This document shows, piece by piece, positions 9,585 to 17,757 of a DNA stretch of 41,413 nt; within the stretch, counting starts at the first letter, position 1; every line of letters begins with the position of its first letter. Origin of the DNA: Candidatus Yanofskyibacteriota bacterium (GTDB taxonomy: Bacteria > Patescibacteriota > Minisyncoccia > 2-02-FULL-40-12 > GWA2-44-9); the NCBI GenBank assembly GCA_003151795.1, contig PLYL01000009.1, positions 1 through 41,413 of the forward strand, written 5' to 3'. The notes below the pieces were generated by a model. That model was not told the DNA's origin. It searched no databases and saw nothing but the letters and a program-made list of their open reading frames with translations. The position numbers and the translations under genes were made by a program.

Positions 9585-10212
9585 GGATGCCATCTCCAAG
9601 TATCTAAACTTTTTTCATCTGCCGTTTTTTAATTTGGCGTCGAGTTCGGCCGCGGCGGGCAACGTGCTTACTACCACAAAATCAATCGCGATAACCGCCT
9701 CCAAGTCACTAAGTTCGCTTCAGGTGCCGTCGCTGACTCCAGCGGAGCTGTTCGGGATTCTGGTCGTGGTCGGCGTTTTGCTGATGGCCTTAACCCTTGG
9801 GCGGACGCGGACGCTTATCTCGACGCTTTCGATTTACGTCGCTTTTTCGCTTCAAGCGATTTTCCCTTTTTTTAGCTGGCTATTGAAACAACAATCGTTC
9901 ACCAACGATCTGCCGACTCTGCGCGTCTTTGTCTTTCTATTTTTGTACGCGATTGTGTTCGGCCTCATGAACCGTTCCATTCTCAAAACTAGATTTAATT
10001 TAATTGAATCGTCTTTTGTGTCCGTGGTGCTAATGGGCTTGGCCCAGCTTGGGTTGGTTATTTCCATAATTCTTAATCTCGCCCCCAGCTTTTATAATAT
10101 CAGCCAGCGTATCCCGGCAAGCCTTCTTCCGTACATCGGCAACCAACACGCCCTATTCTATTGGGCGCTCGTCCCGATATTTCTCCTCCTCTTCCAAAAA
10201 CACTCTGACTAG
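9583..10212 (+). CDS. membrane protein of unknown function, 209 aa
   Basis: ORF with multiple hydrophobic helices. Confidence 0.65.
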   Translation: MDAISKYLNFFHLPFFNLASSSAAAGNVLTTTKSIAITASKSLSSLQVPSLTPAELFGILVVVGVLLMALTLGRTRTLISTLSIYVAFSLQAIFPFFSWLLKQQSFTNDLPTLRVFVFLFLYAIVFGLMNRSILKTRFNLIESSFVSVVLMGLAQLGLVISIILNLAPSFYNISQRIPASLLPYIGNQHALFYWALVPIFLLLFQKHSD

Positions 10213-10281
10213 GTTTCACTTACTTGATTTCTAGGTTATAATATTAAATCTAAACCTTAGCTCTTTGAAAGGAGGTCACTG

Positions 10282-10767
10282 GTGAGCAGTTTTGTCTCGA
10301 TTCGTGAACGGAAATGGTCTCGGGCTGTTCGCCAGAGGCTTGAAAGACAATTTCGGGACAATAAGAGGTACCGTTACGTGATTTACGAAGCAGAGAAGCA
10401 CGGCCTTCAAGCCGAACCTCTCTATGAACTGCAACGCGATAACGCGATTCGATACAGCTCTGACTATCTATCGCTCGGAGACAAGATTTGTAGGATCTAT
10501 CGGGTGTCTGTTGATCGCTTTAGGTTCAGAGTGGCGGGTCTAGAGTCGGCGGAGTTTGCCATTTTCGAGCATTCGCTTACAGATTTCTCTCGGGAGTATT
10601 TCGTCGTCCGTTCTGTCGCTATCCGAGAGGTGGCGGGTTCAGAAGAACACCTTCTGATGGTTCTTGGCCTCGAGACCAAAAGTCGCCTTGTCCGTGTGCC
10701 CGTGCTGAACTGTTGGGTGTATCGAGGTAGGTGGCAGTCTCTTCAAGTCCAATCTGCTGCGTTGTAA
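10282..10767 (+). CDS. hypothetical protein, 161 aa (resembles C-terminal half of the next ORF)
   Basis: GTG start with strong SD AAAGGAGGT; followed by a terminator. Confidence 0.75.
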   Translation: MSSFVSIRERKWSRAVRQRLERQFRDNKRYRYVIYEAEKHGLQAEPLYELQRDNAIRYSSDYLSLGDKICRIYRVSVDRFRFRVAGLESAEFAIFEHSLTDFSREYFVVRSVAIREVAGSEEHLLMVLGLETKSRLVRVPVLNCWVYRGRWQSLQVQSAAL

Positions 10768-10825
10768 TTCTCACTTAAATAAAAAAACGGCTCTCGCCGT
10801 TCCGGACTTCTCGCCGGTTTCTTCC

Positions 10826-10860
10826 GGCCCCGTTTCCTAGCGGGGCCTTCGCTTTTTATT
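10826..10860 (+). terminator. Rho-independent terminator
   Basis: GGCCCCG-N8-CGGGGCC followed by TTCGCTTTTTATT. Confidence 0.8.
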
Positions 10861-10916
10861 TGCTTTTTATTAAATTTTGCTGTATATTGTGTCCAGCTAT
10901 TTGAAAGGAGGTGAGC

Positions 10917-11723
10917 ATGAGGCTGAAGGTTTGTCAGAAATGTGAGAGCCACGATAGGATTCGTAAACAGAGACGTGGAGATCTCTATCTGTGTTGGAAG
11001 TGCCGAAACCAGAAGCCGGCTTATACGACTATTGCTGAGGCTCGCGAAGCTTTCAATCGGCGGGAGTTTCGTATGGCAATGGGAGCCAGTCTTAGTTTTG
11101 ATGAGTTGTACGAAGATTTCAGTAATGATTGCAAATCTTTTACATGCATCATCCAATCTCATGGATTAAGTCGGGGGCGTATCGGGCGATTGTACAATAA
11201 GTACTTCAGCCAGATTATTCCCCGTCGACCCGACGCTCGTACTAGACAGAAAGTGTGTACGCGAAAGCGGCGAGCCATCAGGGCCAAAGTTGGCTTTGAG
11301 TCAAAGTTCAAATCTCTGATTTCAGAAGCTACACGACATGGAGTCAAGGCTACTCTGCACAAGAACTCGGGCCAGGTGGTTAAGGCTTCGACTAGATTTG
11401 TCAACTTGAACGGGCTTCTTTGTCTCAGGTTGAATAGCAGAATTGTATCACGGATTGGATACCGTGATTACTGGAGATTCAGCTTCAGACATCCGGAACG
11501 GGTAACTTTTGTCATTTTGCAAATTTCAAAGAAAGGGCGGAAGTGTCGATTTCTAGTAGTTCCTAGTAGCCTCATGTCCGGATCCGAAATTATCTATGTT
11601 CCGGCTAGAGGTTACTCTGGTTACAATGGGATCAGACCCAAAGTTGATTGGCTCGCATATGAGGATCGTTGGGATTTGTTGGGTGGTTTGGTTGCAAGTA
11701 CTCCAGCACCTCAAGTGCGATGA
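10917..11723 (+). CDS. hypothetical protein with N-terminal zinc-ribbon-like CxxC pair
   Basis: AAAGGAGG SD 8 nt before the ATG; CQKC...CWKC; possible alternative GTG start at 10911. Confidence 0.75.
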   Translation: MRLKVCQKCESHDRIRKQRRGDLYLCWKCRNQKPAYTTIAEAREAFNRREFRMAMGASLSFDELYEDFSNDCKSFTCIIQSHGLSRGRIGRLYNKYFSQIIPRRPDARTRQKVCTRKRRAIRAKVGFESKFKSLISEATRHGVKATLHKNSGQVVKASTRFVNLNGLLCLRLNSRIVSRIGYRDYWRFSFRHPERVTFVILQISKKGRKCRFLVVPSSLMSGSEIIYVPARGYSGYNGIRPKVDWLAYEDRWDLLGGLVASTPAPQVR

Positions 11724-11757
11724 GCCACGTCTAAAAAGCGTGGCTCGCTCTTTTTTG
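11722..11757 (+). terminator. Rho-independent terminator
   Basis: GAGCCACG/CGTGGCTC stem then CTTTTTTG. Confidence 0.85.
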
Positions 11758-11763
11758 TTTGAG

Positions 11764-12336
11764 CTATTTATTCTTTTCTACGCGTTCCACATAGTCCCCA
11801 GTTTGGGTGTTGACTAAGATGGTATCGCCGGATTCAATGAAAAGGGGGGCGTTGACGGAAGCGCCGGTTTCGATGGTCACTTGTTTCACTCCGCCTTGGG
11901 CGGTATCGCCCCGGATGGCCGGCGGAGCTTCCGTAACTTTATATTCCATTTTGATGGGCAGTTCGATACTGATGATGGCGCCCTCAAAAGCGATGGCATC
12001 AATCACCGTGTTGGCTTTTAAAAACTTGGCCGTATCGCCAATGATGTCGGCTTTTAATTCAAATCGTTTCGGATCGTTTTCATAGGAGAACCAGTACTGG
12101 TCGCGATGAGCGTAGAGATATTTTACTTTTTGGCGCTCGACATCGGCCGGCTCAAAGACGTCAGATTGAGCGAAGTTGCGTTCGAGGTTTTTCCCATTGA
12201 TCAGATTGCGCATGCTGACCTGCACCGTCGGCCGGCGCTGTTGCATCTTTAGATGATGAGTCTCGAGCACTACGAAGGGCTGGCCCTCATAGATAAAATA
12301 AGTTTTCGGCTTTAAGTCGTTGACTGGTATAGCCAT
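11764..12336 (-). CDS. efp: translation elongation factor P
   Basis: KOW-like N-terminus, MRNLINGKNLERNF, C-terminal IESGDTILVNTQTGDYVERV. Confidence 0.96.
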   Translation of the reverse strand: MAIPVNDLKPKTYFIYEGQPFVVLETHHLKMQQRRPTVQVSMRNLINGKNLERNFAQSDVFEPADVERQKVKYLYAHRDQYWFSYENDPKRFELKADIIGDTAKFLKANTVIDAIAFEGAIISIELPIKMEYKVTEAPPAIRGDTAQGGVKQVTIETGASVNAPLFIESGDTILVNTQTGDYVERVEKNK

Positions 12337-12426
12337 AAGAAAATAGTATTAAGCAGTAAGGGCTCCGATAAAAAAAACCCGAAGGTCATCACTAATATAA
12401 TCGAATTTATGATTTTGGGCAAGTAT

Positions 12427-12461
12427 TAAAAAACGGGCGGGGACCGATGTGCCCCGCCCGT
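12427..12461 (-). terminator. Rho-independent terminator (minus strand)
   Basis: ACGGGCGGGG/CCCCGCCCGT stem followed by a T run on the minus strand. Confidence 0.85.
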
Positions 12462-12485
12462 CGTGTGCGTTCTTTCCGCTGGTGG

Positions 12486-13646
12486 CTACTTGCCCCAGCG
12501 GTACGTGATTGTTCCAGTTCCTCCGGCGAGCACGGGAGTGATTGGTTGCCCATCACTCCACGAGCTGTAGTTAACGTTTGCCACCCCCGACAGACCTTTG
12601 ATGGCCTCTACGAAGATACCTGCCTTTAACTCGAACTTGCCGAGGTTGACCCCCGCCGAGATTTGCATCTCGATCATCTCGACCACGATTTTCGACACCG
12701 TGCTGTACGGCGATGTCATCGTGTTGAAGTTGTGCGAGGAGCTGTTCTGGGTCAACGACGGCATCGACGTGTCCTGGTAAGAAGAAGAAGAGAAGGATTC
12801 GTCATTGAACTCGAAATTCCCTGACCCTTTCTCTTCGCCGAAGAGGACCGCCAGATTTAAATTACTTTCGATGGCGACCCGTCCGAGATGGGTATTGACC
12901 GTACCGCCAAGGCGCGGACCGAAGCCCTTAAAGTCGAACTTCGCCGAGGCGTTGGCTGATTCCTCGTCGTGGGAGAACGATGAGTAAGACCCATCCTGGG
13001 ACGTGTAGCTGTTGCTAGATGTTGACGCTTGGGTAATCGTCGTGCTGTTCTCGACGTGAGCGTAGGCCACGCCGGTGAAGAGTTTCACGGTGCCTTTCGG
13101 CAGGGTACTGTACCAGATTAGCCCAACCTCGCCGTTCTGGATATTCCAGGCCGAAGTCGCCCCATATTGCTGGCCACCGTTGGCCGAGATTGTCTGCCCC
13201 ATCGTCGAGAGAGAATCACTATTGACGTTGGTATTGTTCCCTTGTGAAGTGTCAACAAAGGGTTTGATGTTTCCCGCCACGGCCGCATTTGACGAATAGT
13301 TCCAGCCACTACCGCCGAATCCGATGCCGTTCTTTATCGGACCGCTCTCGGCGGCGAAGATTGCCATCGGATGATGGCCTGGATTCACTGCCAAGACATT
13401 CGACGATAAAGAAGAAGACGAGGAACCATTCCCCGCCTGGTCGTAGATCGAGTGGTAGACCTGGTTGTCGATTGATCCTAAGACAAAGTCGCCCCCCCAC
13501 AGCCCCACGTAGGGCAGGACGGTTACCGACACGCTCGGGCCGGTGCCAGTGGCAGGGTCCTGGGTCTGGGCGCCGGCCGGAATGGCCGGGACCAAGAGCA
13601 AAACGACAATCAGAGCGAGGACGAGTGAATGCAGTAAGCGGGTCAT
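12486..13646 (-). CDS. secreted protein, possibly beta-barrel-like, 386 aa
   Basis: signal peptide MTRLLHSLVLALIVVLLLVPAIPAGAQ; Ser/Asn/Gly-rich amphipathic beta pattern; strong SD GGAGG on the minus strand. Confidence 0.7.
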   Translation of the reverse strand: MTRLLHSLVLALIVVLLLVPAIPAGAQTQDPATGTGPSVSVTVLPYVGLWGGDFVLGSIDNQVYHSIYDQAGNGSSSSSLSSNVLAVNPGHHPMAIFAAESGPIKNGIGFGGSGWNYSSNAAVAGNIKPFVDTSQGNNTNVNSDSLSTMGQTISANGGQQYGATSAWNIQNGEVGLIWYSTLPKGTVKLFTGVAYAHVENSTTITQASTSSNSYTSQDGSYSSFSHDEESANASAKFDFKGFGPRLGGTVNTHLGRVAIESNLNLAVLFGEEKGSGNFEFNDESFSSSSYQDTSMPSLTQNSSSHNFNTMTSPYSTVSKIVVEMIEMQISAGVNLGKFELKAGIFVEAIKGLSGVANVNYSSWSDGQPITPVLAGGTGTITYRWGK

Positions 13647-13769
13647 AGTGCCTCCAAGTGAGCCAATTAGGCTCGGTTTCGATTGTAAAGCTGCAATCCA
13701 GGGCAGCCTCTATTGTATAATAATCATTTTTATATGTCAAGAGCATGATTTTCTTAATTTTAGGCTTGG

Positions 13770-13798
13770 TTGACAGATATGGTTAAGTATGATACTAT
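13770..13798 (+). promoter_or_regulatory. promoter (TTGACA-17-TACTAT), predicted leaderless
   Basis: -10 ends 6 nt before the ATG at 13805. Confidence 0.75.
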
Positions 13799-13804
13799 GT
13801 ACAC

Positions 13805-14641
13805 ATGATTAAAACCCTTAAATTAGCTCTTGTAATACCTATGGTTTTGGCCCTAATAGCCATGCCCTTATACCCGACTTTAGCCAGCCAGGGCTCTTAC
13901 ATTGCTCAAGACCCTCAAACGATTGTTTGTAACAGTCTTAACGCGGTTGGTATCGGTTGCGCTTCTCAAACAACTACTCCTTATATCCCCAGTTCTTACC
14001 AGCCCAAGCCGACGCATTTGAATTTCGATATTTTCAGCAACACGCCGGTGGCCAGTACTGGTACTTCCACTTCGGCTGATAATTCCAATCTTACGGCCAC
14101 TATTGCTAATGCCACGGCACCGACCGATTTGTCGGGCCAAAAAATTAATCTAGTTTCCGTTCCGAATTCTCAAGATATTTACGAATTAGTAAACGGTCAA
14201 AAACACATCTTTCCGTCGATCGCCATTTTCTACGATTACGGCTATACACTGGACATGGTTCAGCCGATTAGCCAGACCCAGCTCGATAAATATCCTCGAG
14301 CCGGTTTGATTAAAGTTCAAGGCAGTTCCTCGATTTATTATTTAACCGAAGGCGGTTTGGTCCGTCAGGTTAATAATCCAAGTCAGATTTTTGCCTTCTA
14401 CGGCGACCGCGCCGAGGACGTCATCACCATCAGCCGGAAAGAATTTAATTTTTATCCGACGAACCAATACGTCTATCAGATTTCCCCGCTCAACCTTGAC
14501 GTCTTCCAAATCAGCGGTTCCGGCAAACGCTACTTAACGCCGATGGCCGTCGCTCGCTTGAATATCCGCTCCGAGCAAGTCGCCCCAGTCAGTAAATCCG
14601 AGCTCGATTCGTACAAGACCTTGGCACCGTTGATTGACTAA
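13805..14641 (+). CDS. secreted protein with about 50-aa repeats, 278 aa
   Basis: signal peptide; repeating units such as ELVNGQKHIFPSIAIFYDYGY..., YYLTEGGLVRQVNNPSQIFAFYGD... Confidence 0.75.
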   Translation: MIKTLKLALVIPMVLALIAMPLYPTLASQGSYIAQDPQTIVCNSLNAVGIGCASQTTTPYIPSSYQPKPTHLNFDIFSNTPVASTGTSTSADNSNLTATIANATAPTDLSGQKINLVSVPNSQDIYELVNGQKHIFPSIAIFYDYGYTLDMVQPISQTQLDKYPRAGLIKVQGSSSIYYLTEGGLVRQVNNPSQIFAFYGDRAEDVITISRKEFNFYPTNQYVYQISPLNLDVFQISGSGKRYLTPMAVARLNIRSEQVAPVSKSELDSYKTLAPLID

Positions 14642-14662
14642 GACAGCCATTAGAACTTAGAT

Positions 14663-14698
14663 AAATCAAAACCCGCTCGTTCGAGCGGGTTTTGATTT
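14663..14698. terminator. bidirectional Rho-independent terminator
   Basis: AAATCAAAACCCGCTCG-TT-CGAGCGGGTTTTGATTT, T-runs on both strands, between convergent ORFs. Confidence 0.85.
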
Positions 14699-14903
14699 AG
14701 ATCACGACTTCTTCTGTGGCGCCGAGAAGCCTTTCAAGATCTTGTTGTCGGATCTTAAGGCGAGCTTCCCATAAAGTTCTTTGGCCAGCATCAATGTTCT
14801 CTTCTAATAACATTGTCTTAGCTTCATCTACTAATCTTTCAGCCTGTAGAACCCTAACTTCATTAAGGTCGGCTTCCTGTTTCGGATCGTTTAATTCTCC
14901 CAT
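14697..14903 (-). CDS. small hypothetical protein, 68 aa
   Basis: ORF convergent with the bidirectional terminator; helical charged composition. Confidence 0.55.
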   Translation of the reverse strand: MGELNDPKQEADLNEVRVLQAERLVDEAKTMLLEENIDAGQRTLWEARLKIRQQDLERLLGATEEVVI

Positions 14904-15021
14904 AAAGAGATAATAGTTTTTTATATAAAAAGCGTCAAATCTAGCTGTGACTAAATTGACCTTGACAGATAGACATTTAGTATGCTATCATGGCAGTACC
15001 TTTACAACAGGAGAGTGACAG

Positions 15022-15663
15022 ATGAAACCGAAGCGATTGATTGCGTTCGTTCCAACGATGGCCATCCTGGCCATCACCCTCGTCGCCTGCGGGCCGTCGA
15101 AAGAGGAGATTGCAAAGAACGAGGCCAAACAGGAGGCGACCAAGGCGGCGCTCGTGATCGCCAACGGGACCATCAGCGGCGACTCGGCGGAGGCTCAGAG
15201 GAGCCACATCTACGACGTTCTGCGAGCCGTCGATCTCGTGTTGGCTGACGTCCCGCTCGAAGCATCGACTCTTGACTACCAGGTCCGCGAAGCCCATGGT
15301 CGCGATGCCGCATACACCTTTCGAACGTTCTGGTCGACGAAAGCGGCACCGGAGCAGGCCCAGGAACTGAAGGCGAAATTCATCCTCCAGGCGAAACAAG
15401 CGGGGAAGACCTTCGAGGACTTCCGAACCTCTTCGCAAGAGATGAGCCAGGTGATCGCCCGGAACAGCGTCGAGATCATGCAGGCCAACGGCGGCAAGCC
15501 AACCGTGGCGATGTTGCGGGCAGCCGGCATGACGGTCCCGACGATCGTGAAGACACGAACCATCATCAAGCGTGTGCCGGCCAAGCCGATCCATCGCGTG
15601 GCCCACAGAGCGCCGGTCAAGAAGCACCGCACGAAGCTGGCCGAACGGCGCTCTGGCGGGTAG
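15022..15663 (+). CDS. predicted lipoprotein, 213 aa
   Basis: signal peptide and lipobox LVAC; SD AGGAGAG; promoter TTGACA-18-TATCAT upstream. Confidence 0.75.
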   Translation: MKPKRLIAFVPTMAILAITLVACGPSKEEIAKNEAKQEATKAALVIANGTISGDSAEAQRSHIYDVLRAVDLVLADVPLEASTLDYQVREAHGRDAAYTFRTFWSTKAAPEQAQELKAKFILQAKQAGKTFEDFRTSSQEMSQVIARNSVEIMQANGGKPTVAMLRAAGMTVPTIVKTRTIIKRVPAKPIHRVAHRAPVKKHRTKLAERRSGG

Positions 15664-15682
15664 GCAGACAGACGAAGCCATC

Positions 15683-15737
15683 GAGGCTTCGGTAAAGGGA
15701 GACTCCGGTCTCTCTCACCGAAGCCTCCTTTTATTTT
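15683..15737 (+). terminator. Rho-independent terminator
   Basis: GAGGCTTCGGT/ACCGAAGCCTC then TTTTATTTTT. Confidence 0.85.
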
Positions 15738-15813
15738 TCAGTGAATGAGTGAAATAAAAAACTTGTTTCTGATTTCCGAACGAGTGCTGAAAATATGAGC
15801 GAAGCGATTATTT

Positions 15814-16683
15814 TTACTTAAGTTGAGAAACGTCAAAATCAGGATGGCCGTGGAGGAATTCGGAGAGGGAGGTTTCTTTTTTGCCTTCAAGTTGGATAAT
15901 TGAGAGAGTAAGTTTGCCGTCGATACGTTCAGCTTTTTTAATATTGATTATTTTATCGTTCCACGTAGTCCACGTACCCGGTTCGGGGTTGAGGGCTCGG
16001 ATTTGATTGTAAATTTCTTCGGCTGAATGAGACCAATTGATTCGCGCATCGGCGCGTTCAAATATCTTAGTGAATGTCGCTTGGGTGTGGTCTTGTTCCT
16101 GCGGTTTAATTTCTCCGTTTATTAATTTCGGAATCGCCTCAACCAATAATTTTGCGCCTTCTTCAGCCAGGTCATCATGTATTTCTTGGTATGCCTTGTT
16201 TTGTTCTACATGATACGTGATTTGTGAAATGACTGCGCCATGGTCGACCTCTTTGTCGACTTGCATAAGGGTGACGCCTGTTTCCGTGTCGCCATTTAGA
16301 ATCGCAGTTTGGATGGGAGTTGAGCCTCGATATTTTGGCAAAAGCGACGGGTGAATATTTAAAAAATATTTAGGGACAGTCAGATAGCGTTCAGGAATTA
16401 TATTGCCATATGCTACGACAACGCACAGGTCGGGTGCGAGTGATTTAAATTCTTCAAAAAAAGAATCACCTGCCTGCGCAGGCAGGTCTTTGAGCGTGGT
16501 TGGCTGAAGAACTTTTAAACCTAATTGTTCTGCGGTTATCTTAACGGGCGGGGGAGTAATGATTTTCTTTCGACCGACTGGTTGGTCGGGCATGGTGACG
16601 ACCGTCACATCAAAGCCCGCTTTATGCAAAGCATTCAATGATGGTACCGCAAATTCAGATGTCCCAAAAAATATAATTTTCAT
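15814..16683 (-). CDS. fmt: methionyl-tRNA formyltransferase
   Basis: KIIFFGTSEFAVPSLNAL, NIHPSLLPKYRGSTPIQTAILNGDTETGVTLMQ. Confidence 0.97.
   Translation of the reverse strand: MKIIFFGTSEFAVPSLNALHKAGFDVTVVTMPDQPVGRKKIITPPPVKITAEQLGLKVLQPTTLKDLPAQAGDSFFEEFKSLAPDLCVVVAYGNIIPERYLTVPKYFLNIHPSLLPKYRGSTPIQTAILNGDTETGVTLMQVDKEVDHGAVISQITYHVEQNKAYQEIHDDLAEEGAKLLVEAIPKLINGEIKPQEQDHTQATFTKIFERADARINWSHSAEEIYNQIRALNPEPGTWTTWNDKIINIKKAERIDGKLTLSIIQLEGKKETSLSEFLHGHPDFDVSQLK
16469..16486. repeat. 18-bp perfect palindrome inside fmt
   Basis: CCTGCCTGCGCAGGCAGG, encodes LPAQAG in frame. Confidence 0.85.
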
Positions 16684-16689
16684 AATTTA

Positions 16690-16800
16690 GAATCGATAGG
16701 TCTTGACCTAAGCAGACCATCGCAGGCGGGTAGCCGAGGGCAGAGCGGAAAAGTCAGCAGACTTTTAACGCGGGTCGGCGTGGGCTAGACCTATCGATTC
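16690..16800. repeat. 111-bp element with 14-bp terminal inverted repeats between def and fmt
   Basis: GAATCGATAGGTCT (16690-16703) / AGACCTATCGATTC (16787-16800). Confidence 0.75.
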
Positions 16801-17255
16801 TGCACTCTATCCTTAATTACTAGGCCATTCAAATGATCGGTTTCGTGCTGGAGGACGCGGGCGAGGAAGCCTTTGGCTTTGAATTTGATTTTCTTACCAG
16901 TTTCGTCGAGAGCTTTGAACATGATTTTCTTGGCGCGGGGGATTTCGACATAAAAACCGGGGATCGAGAGACAACCTTCTTCAATGTCATCAGTATCGTC
17001 TGAATATTCGGTAATTTCGGGATTAAAATAAGCTTCCGGTACTTTGTTTGCAAGGGCGATTTTAGCGTCAATGACGAAGATGCTTAAATCTTGGCCGACT
17101 TGATTGGCCGCCAGACCGACGCCCATATTCTCCACCATCGCCTTTTTCATATCCAAAACCAGCTGAGCATACGTGCCAGCCTTTATTTCTTCCGCCGTTA
17201 TTTCTTTGGTTTTCTGAGCCAGCACCTCCGCCGGCACCTTCGTAATCTCAGCCAT
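16791..17255 (-). CDS. def: peptide deformylase
   Basis: GVGLAANQVG, EEGCLSIPG, QHETDHLNG motifs. Confidence 0.96.
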   Translation of the reverse strand: MAEITKVPAEVLAQKTKEITAEEIKAGTYAQLVLDMKKAMVENMGVGLAANQVGQDLSIFVIDAKIALANKVPEAYFNPEITEYSDDTDDIEEGCLSIPGFYVEIPRAKKIMFKALDETGKKIKFKAKGFLARVLQHETDHLNGLVIKDRVQNR

Positions 17256-17348
17256 GATGTTGAAATACTACTGAATTATAAGACCTTTGTCTATTTCTTA
17301 CATTTCTGCTAAATTTTAAAAGCGGTAATAATTATTTGTAATACTAAT

Positions 17349-17382
17349 ATCATATGAACATATGTAGATATATTCATATGAT
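17349..17382. repeat. AT-rich dyad, possible operator
   Basis: ATCATATGAA-N14-TTCATATGAT upstream of the 17405 gene. Confidence 0.5.
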
Positions 17383-17404
17383 ACTGGGGAGCTGAAATAA
17401 TTTT

Positions 17405-17752
17405 ATGACTGATCAAACGACATATGATGAGTTTCGAGAGATAGATATTCGGTTGGGGAAGGTGGTTGAGGTGCAAGATTTCCCCGAGGCGCATAAGCCG
17501 GCGTTTAAATTGAAGATTGATTTTGGGCCGGAGATTGGGATTAAATCATCGAGCGTGCAAGCCGTTGGTCCGCACACCAAAGAAGACCTCCAAGGCCTGT
17601 TGGTCTGCTGTGTCGTCAATTTCCCGCCCAAACAAGTCGGCAAATTCACTTCCGAAGTCCTCACCCTCGGCTTCAGAAACACCGCCGGCATCGGCTGGGT
17701 CTTAATCACACCCGCCAAGGATTCGGTGGAGATTGGCGACCGGTTGACGTAA
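17405..17752 (+). CDS. tRNA-binding domain (CsaA/EMAP-like) protein
   Basis: DIRLGKVVEVQDFPEAHKPAFKLKIDFG...IKSSSVQ pattern. Confidence 0.88.
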   Translation: MTDQTTYDEFREIDIRLGKVVEVQDFPEAHKPAFKLKIDFGPEIGIKSSSVQAVGPHTKEDLQGLLVCCVVNFPPKQVGKFTSEVLTLGFRNTAGIGWVLITPAKDSVEIGDRLT

Positions 17753-17757
17753 ATCTT

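Noticed and set aside
13309-13746. 145-aa minus-strand ORF overlapping the start of the 386-aa gene
   Set aside because: Different frame over the signal-peptide region of a well-supported SD-led gene.
14977-15681. 234-aa minus-strand ORF
   Set aside because: Shadow of the SD-led lipoprotein gene on the plus strand.
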